DNA of 17,818 nt from Nitrospinota bacterium (GTDB taxonomy: Bacteria > Nitrospinota > Nitrospinia > Nitrospinales > Nitrospinaceae). The stretch covers positions 1 through 17,818 of the forward strand of contig JAPUGN010000025.1 of the NCBI GenBank assembly GCA_027298165.1, written 5' to 3'. Positions 13,848-17,818 of the stretch are shown here, piece by piece. Positions within the stretch are counted from its first letter, which is position 1, and each line of letters opens with the position of its first letter. A program made the translations under genes and the position numbers. The notes beneath the pieces were generated by a model. The model did no database searches, was not told the origin of the DNA, and was given only the letters and a program-made list of their open reading frames with translations.

Positions 13848-16800
13848 TCATTCAAAATAAATCGAATTTTCTCCCAGCAAGGCTTCAACCTCGTGAATCA
13901 CTTCATCGCTGGGCCGCACCTTCATGCCAGATTCCACCGTTCGAATCCGGGTTTTACTGTCCGGAAAAATGAAATGCACCAGCAGGGGACTCGTTCCCGG
14001 ATGCCCGGACATCACATTTTTAATCGAGAGCATCATTTCCTTTTCGAGGCCCGGCGTTCGTATCTTAACGTGAACCTTCCCTTTCCAGTGATTCTTGGCC
14101 TCCGACAGCGGTAAAATTTCCTTGGCGATCACCTTGGGCACACTGTCGACCGAATCCACCGTGCCTTTGACCAGGATCGGCTCGTCCGCCGCCAGGATGT
14201 CTGCCGAGGCTTGGTAGATTTCCGGCCACAGGGTGACTTCCACCGTTCCCTGCAAATCTTCCAGGGTCACCAGCGCCATCTTGTCGCCCCGGCGCGTGGT
14301 TTTGGGAATTATTTTGACCGGCACCCCGGCGAGGCTGACGTTCTTACCGTTGTCCTGCTCGGAAATACTGGCGGAACTGGAATCGGTGAACCAGTCGATA
14401 TCCTTCTGATACCGCGCCAACGGATGCCCGGACACGTAGAAGCCAATGGTTTCCTTTTCGAACCGCAGGCGGTCATGATCGCTCCACTCCTGGACCCCGT
14501 TGGATTTATCGGGAGTTTCGTTCGCCACTTCCTCCTCAAACGCATCGAACAGGTTGGACTGCCCCAGCTGTTGGTCCCTCTGCCGGGCCTGGCCCATGTC
14601 CATGTACTGTTGCAGGCGGCTCATCATGCTGGCGCGGCTTTCGTTCAGGGAATCGCAGGCGCCGCTTTTGATGAGGCTTTCGAGGACCCGCTTGTTGACC
14701 TGCCTCAGGTCCACCTGCTCGCAAAACTGTTTGAGCGAATCGAACCGGCCCAGTTCTTTTCGGATTTCGATGATCTGATCGATGGCCGCCGACCCCACGT
14801 TTTTGATCGCTCCGAGCCCGAACAGCAATCGATCCTTTGAAATGGAAAAGTACTTGTGGCTGACGTTGACGTCCGGCGGCAGAATCTTGATACCGATCTC
14901 CCGCGCATCGTTGATATAACGGATCACCTTATCCGTGTTGTCCATATCGCTGGTGATCAGCGCACCGAAAAACTGCAGGGGATAATGCGCCTTCAGGTAA
15001 GCGGTCTGGTAGGAAATCAACGCATAGGCGGCACTGTGCGATTTGTTGAACCCGTACCCCGCGAATTTTTCCATGAGGTCGAAAATGCGTTCCGCCTTTT
15101 TCTCGGCAATTTTATTGTGGGCGGCCCCCTTCATAAACTTTTCCCTCTGCTGGGCCATCTCCTCCGGTTTCTTTTTACCCATGGCGCGGCGCAGCAGATC
15201 GGCGTCGCCGAGCGTGAACCCGGACAGCACGTTGGCGATTTTCATGACCTGCTCCTGGTAAAGAATTACGCCGTGCGTCTCCTGTAATATCTCCTTCACC
15301 TGCGGCAGGTCGTATTTTTCCTCCATCGTGCCGTGCTTGCGCTTCACATAGTCGTCGATCATGCCGCTCTCCAGCGGACCGGGCCGGAACAGCGCCAACA
15401 GGGCGATGATGTCCTCAAAACTGTCCGGTTTCATTTTCTTGAGCAAATCGCGCATGCCGGAACTTTCCAACTGGAACACTCCGCGCGTACGGGCGTCACT
15501 GAGAAGTCGGTAGGTTTCCGGATCGTCCTTGGGAATGGCGTCGATATCCAACTCCGTTGCCACCGAAGATTGGATGAGCTTGAGTGTGTTGTGAATCACC
15601 GTCAAGGTGCGCAGGCCGAGAAAGTCCATCTTGAGCAGTCCCAGTTCTTCGATATTGTTCATCGCAAACTGGGTGACCACCTCGTCGTTGCCGCCTTTAT
15701 ATAGAGGAAGGAACTCGGTGAGCGGCTTCGGGGAAATGACCACCCCCGCCGCATGGGTCGAACAATGGCGCGGCAGTCCTTCGAGACGAAGCGCAATGTT
15801 CAACAGCTCGTTGACGTTTTCGTTTTCCCTGCGCATCTCCTTGAACTTCGGCTCTTCCTTGAACGCGTCGGTGAGAGTGACGTTCAACCGGTTGGGCACC
15901 AGTTTGGCGAGCTTGTCGACTTCGCCGTAGGTCATGCCCAGCACCCGGCCCACGTCGCGGATCACGCCTTTCGCATTCATGCTTCCGAAGGTAATGATCT
16001 GGCTCACAAAAGCGTTACCGCCGTATTTTTCAGAAACGTATTTGATCACCTCGTCGCGCCGGTCCATGCAGAAATCGATATCGATATCGGGCATGCTCAC
16101 CCGTTCCGGGTTCAGGAACCGCTCGAACAGCAGACCGTACTGGATGGGATCGAGATCAGTGATCTTCAAGGAATACGCCACCAGACTGCCCGCGGCGGAG
16201 CCCCGCCCCGGCCCGACGGGTATGCCTTGTCCCCGCGCGTGGCGGATGAAATCCCACACGATCAGAAAGTAGCCGGGGTATCCCATCTTCTGGATGATCT
16301 GCAGTTCCTCGTCGAGACGCGCTTCATACACCGCGGCATCACCGGTTTGATTCAACCGCTTCATCGTCTCGAACCGATCCTGCAATCCCTCCTTCGATTT
16401 CTCTTCCAAGTAGGAAGACAAGGTATACGACTCCGGCACCGGATACTCCGGCAGGTTGTCGATGCCCAGATCCATTTCCAGGTTGCACCGCTCGGCGATT
16501 TTGATGGTGTTCTCGATGGCCTCCGGCACCTGCTGAAACAGCTCGGTCATCTCTTCCGCCGATTTGAAATAATATTCGTCGGAGTGATACTTCATGCGGT
16601 GCGGGTCTTCCATGGTCTTACCGGTCTGCAGGCACAACAGAATTTCGTGGGCGCGCTTATCTTCCCGGTCGAGGTAATGGCAGTTGTTGGTGGCCACCAC
16701 GGGAATGCCGGTGTTGTGGCTGATCTCCAGCAGTCCCCGGTTGATCCCCTCCTGCCATTCCAGTTTGTGATCCTGCAGTTCCAGATAAAAATTGTCCTCA

Positions 16801-17318
16801 CCCATGATGTCGCGGTATTGCTCGGCCATCCGAGTGGCGCGGGGAATGTTCTCCTTGTTGAGGTGGTGGGCCACCTCGCCCCGGTTGCAGGACGAGAGTG
16901 CAATCAAGCCTTCGGCTTTTTCCGCTAACAGGTCCTTATCGATACGCGGCTTGTAATAAAAACCCTCCAGATAGCCCTGCGTCACCAGCTTCAGCAGGTT
17001 TTTGTAACCGGTATCGTTTTTGGCCAGCAGAATCAAATGATAGGACGCATCACGCAGACCGTGATGGGTGTCTTTGTCTTTTTTATGTCGACTTTCGGGA
17101 GCGACGTAGACTTCACATCCGATGATGGGTTTGAGGCCGTGCTTTTTCGCCCCAGCGTAAAACTCCATGGCCCCGAACAGGTTGCCGTGGTCGGTCATGG
17201 CGACAGCGGGCATCCGGAATTCGGCGGCCCGCTGGAACATGGCCTTGTGCCTGAGGGACGAGTCCAGAAGGCTGTAATGGGTATGCACGTGTAAATGGAC
17301 GAAATTGGAATGCCGCAT
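13848..17318 (-). CDS. dnaE: DNA polymerase III subunit alpha (DnaE1)
   Basis: The replicative polymerase, 1156 aa against about 1160 in E. coli. The N-terminal PHP domain (about 1-270) keeps its metal ligands: HLHVHTHYS (His10, His12), Asp19, TDHGN (Asp43, His44) and GCEVYVAP. In family members such as those of Thermus and Mycobacterium this set gives proofreading exonuclease activity; the E. coli enzyme has lost it. The palm carries PDIDIDFCMDRRDEV (catalytic Asp411 and Asp413 by position). The finger and tandem helix-hairpin-helix regions follow, as does GYGFNKSHSAAYA. QSNLF at 920-924 is the internal sliding-clamp-binding motif. An OB domain lies near 990-1070. The start MRHSNFVHLH is the natural one but has no clear Shine-Dalgarno. 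It runs behind alanine dehydrogenase with a 73-base gap containing no terminator that I can see. Confidence 0.97.
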   Translation of the reverse strand: MRHSNFVHLHVHTHYSLLDSSLRHKAMFQRAAEFRMPAVAMTDHGNLFGAMEFYAGAKKHGLKPIIGCEVYVAPESRHKKDKDTHHGLRDASYHLILLAKNDTGYKNLLKLVTQGYLEGFYYKPRIDKDLLAEKAEGLIALSSCNRGEVAHHLNKENIPRATRMAEQYRDIMGEDNFYLELQDHKLEWQEGINRGLLEISHNTGIPVVATNNCHYLDREDKRAHEILLCLQTGKTMEDPHRMKYHSDEYYFKSAEEMTELFQQVPEAIENTIKIAERCNLEMDLGIDNLPEYPVPESYTLSSYLEEKSKEGLQDRFETMKRLNQTGDAAVYEARLDEELQIIQKMGYPGYFLIVWDFIRHARGQGIPVGPGRGSAAGSLVAYSLKITDLDPIQYGLLFERFLNPERVSMPDIDIDFCMDRRDEVIKYVSEKYGGNAFVSQIITFGSMNAKGVIRDVGRVLGMTYGEVDKLAKLVPNRLNVTLTDAFKEEPKFKEMRRENENVNELLNIALRLEGLPRHCSTHAAGVVISPKPLTEFLPLYKGGNDEVVTQFAMNNIEELGLLKMDFLGLRTLTVIHNTLKLIQSSVATELDIDAIPKDDPETYRLLSDARTRGVFQLESSGMRDLLKKMKPDSFEDIIALLALFRPGPLESGMIDDYVKRKHGTMEEKYDLPQVKEILQETHGVILYQEQVMKIANVLSGFTLGDADLLRRAMGKKKPEEMAQQREKFMKGAAHNKIAEKKAERIFDLMEKFAGYGFNKSHSAAYALISYQTAYLKAHYPLQFFGALITSDMDNTDKVIRYINDAREIGIKILPPDVNVSHKYFSISKDRLLFGLGAIKNVGSAAIDQIIEIRKELGRFDSLKQFCEQVDLRQVNKRVLESLIKSGACDSLNESRASMMSRLQQYMDMGQARQRDQQLGQSNLFDAFEEEVANETPDKSNGVQEWSDHDRLRFEKETIGFYVSGHPLARYQKDIDWFTDSSSASISEQDNGKNVSLAGVPVKIIPKTTRRGDKMALVTLEDLQGTVEVTLWPEIYQASADILAADEPILVKGTVDSVDSVPKVIAKEILPLSEAKNHWKGKVHVKIRTPGLEKEMMLSIKNVMSGHPGTSPLLVHFIFPDSKTRIRTVESGMKVRPSDEVIHEVEALLGENSIYFE

Positions 17319-17391
17319 GCCCGTTGAGTTTTAAGGATGAGAGGGTTGGCTCCAGAAGGGATTCCGGAACGCGGTCGATTTTGGCCTCAGT

Positions 17392-17818
17392 CTAACTCAA
17401 AACCTTTTCGGGTGGAACATATTCCTTGGCGAGCGCTTCGGCGACCGCGGGATGGGTCACTTTTCCTTTGAAAAGATTGAGGCCCCGGCGCAGGGCGGAA
17501 TTCTCCTGGAGGGATTTTTGCAGGCCCTTTCCGGCCAGTTCGCGGGCGTAGGGCAAAGTCGCGTTGGTCAGGGCATAGGTGGAGGTCCGGGCCACGGCAC
17601 CGGGCATGTTGGAAACGCAGTAATGCACCACGCCGTCCACCAGAAAAATCGGGTCGCTGTGGGTGGTGGGGCGCGACGTTTCGAGAATGCCGCCCTGGTC
17701 GATACCGACATCCACCACCACCGAGCCCTGCATCATATTCTTGATCATATCGCGGGAAATCAGCTTGGGAGATTTGGCGCCGGGCAGAAGCACCGCGCCG
17801 ATCAGCAGGTCCGCCACC
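17392..17818 (-). CDS. ald: Alanine dehydrogenase, 3' part only
   Basis: The gene runs off the window end, so only about the last 142 residues of a roughly 370-aa protein are present. Ald interconverts L-alanine and pyruvate with ammonia using NAD. The fragment holds IGAVLLPGAKSPKLIS and VVVDVGIDQGG from the NAD-binding domain, including the aspartate of the IDQGG motif. It then has THSDPIFLVDGVVHYCVSNM, PGAVARTSTYALTNATLPY and a helical tail ending in VPPEKVLS. These match the family closely. The GTG at the window edge is an internal valine, not a start. It is read toward dnaE and may share its transcript. Confidence 0.95.
   Translation of the reverse strand, partial: VADLLIGAVLLPGAKSPKLISRDMIKNMMQGSVVVDVGIDQGGILETSRPTTHSDPIFLVDGVVHYCVSNMPGAVARTSTYALTNATLPYARELAGKGLQKSLQENSALRRGLNLFKGKVTHPAVAEALAKEYVPPEKVLS

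Noticed and set aside
15753..16928. Open frame of 391 codons on the plus strand
   Set aside because: It lies entirely opposite dnaE and has a His/Leu/Val-rich antisense composition with no domain signals. It is a shadow of the high-GC third positions of dnaE.
17319..17391. Possible terminator between ald and dnaE
   Set aside because: Searched for a stem with a T run on the minus strand and found none convincing.

Overview
The window is a bacterial chromosomal segment of roughly 55-58% GC, densely packed with housekeeping genes. I see no plasmid, phage or CRISPR genes. The gene set (hslVU followed by argB; hrcA-grpE followed by mutM; a B12-binding radical SAM protein of the DUF4080 type; ilvD; a heme-binding lipoprotein of the ethylbenzene dehydrogenase/nitrite oxidoreductase gamma type; dnaE1 beside alanine dehydrogenase) fits a Gram-negative lineage such as Nitrospinota or a deltaproteobacterial-grade group. 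That assignment is inference from content and style, not from a marker-gene comparison.

Layout. Bases 41-597 (minus strand): a secreted DcrB/PsbP-like protein, broken by a single-base frameshift in an A7 run, followed by a strong intrinsic terminator. Bases 598-886: AT-rich divergent spacer with an inverted repeat. Bases 887-3737 (plus): the HslVU protease-chaperone pair and argB, a tight operon that ends at two GC-rich stem-loops. Bases 3855-6458 (plus): a good sigma-70-like promoter, then hrcA, grpE and mutM at close spacing. dnaK and dnaJ do not follow and no CIRCE operator is visible. Bases 6479-6548: a REP-type palindromic repeat. Bases 6579-10970 (plus): a radical SAM protein, ilvD with its own Shine-Dalgarno, and an unrecognised 310-aa protein. 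Bases 10971-13118 (minus): an M16 zinc peptidase followed by the heme lipoprotein. Bases 13167-13835 (plus): a two-helix membrane protein of unknown function. Bases 13848-17818 (minus): alanine dehydrogenase (cut by the window edge), then dnaE.

Themes. One half of the window is protein quality control: HslVU, the heat-shock repressor HrcA, GrpE and an M16 peptidase. The other half is amino-acid metabolism (argB, ilvD, ald) and DNA replication and repair (dnaE, mutM). The least explained items are the 310-aa protein after ilvD, the heme lipoprotein paired with a peptidase, and the short open frames that end exactly on the start codons of hslV and hrcA, neither of which has a clear Shine-Dalgarno. 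I found no convincing new defence or mobile system; most of the window is ordinary core genome.
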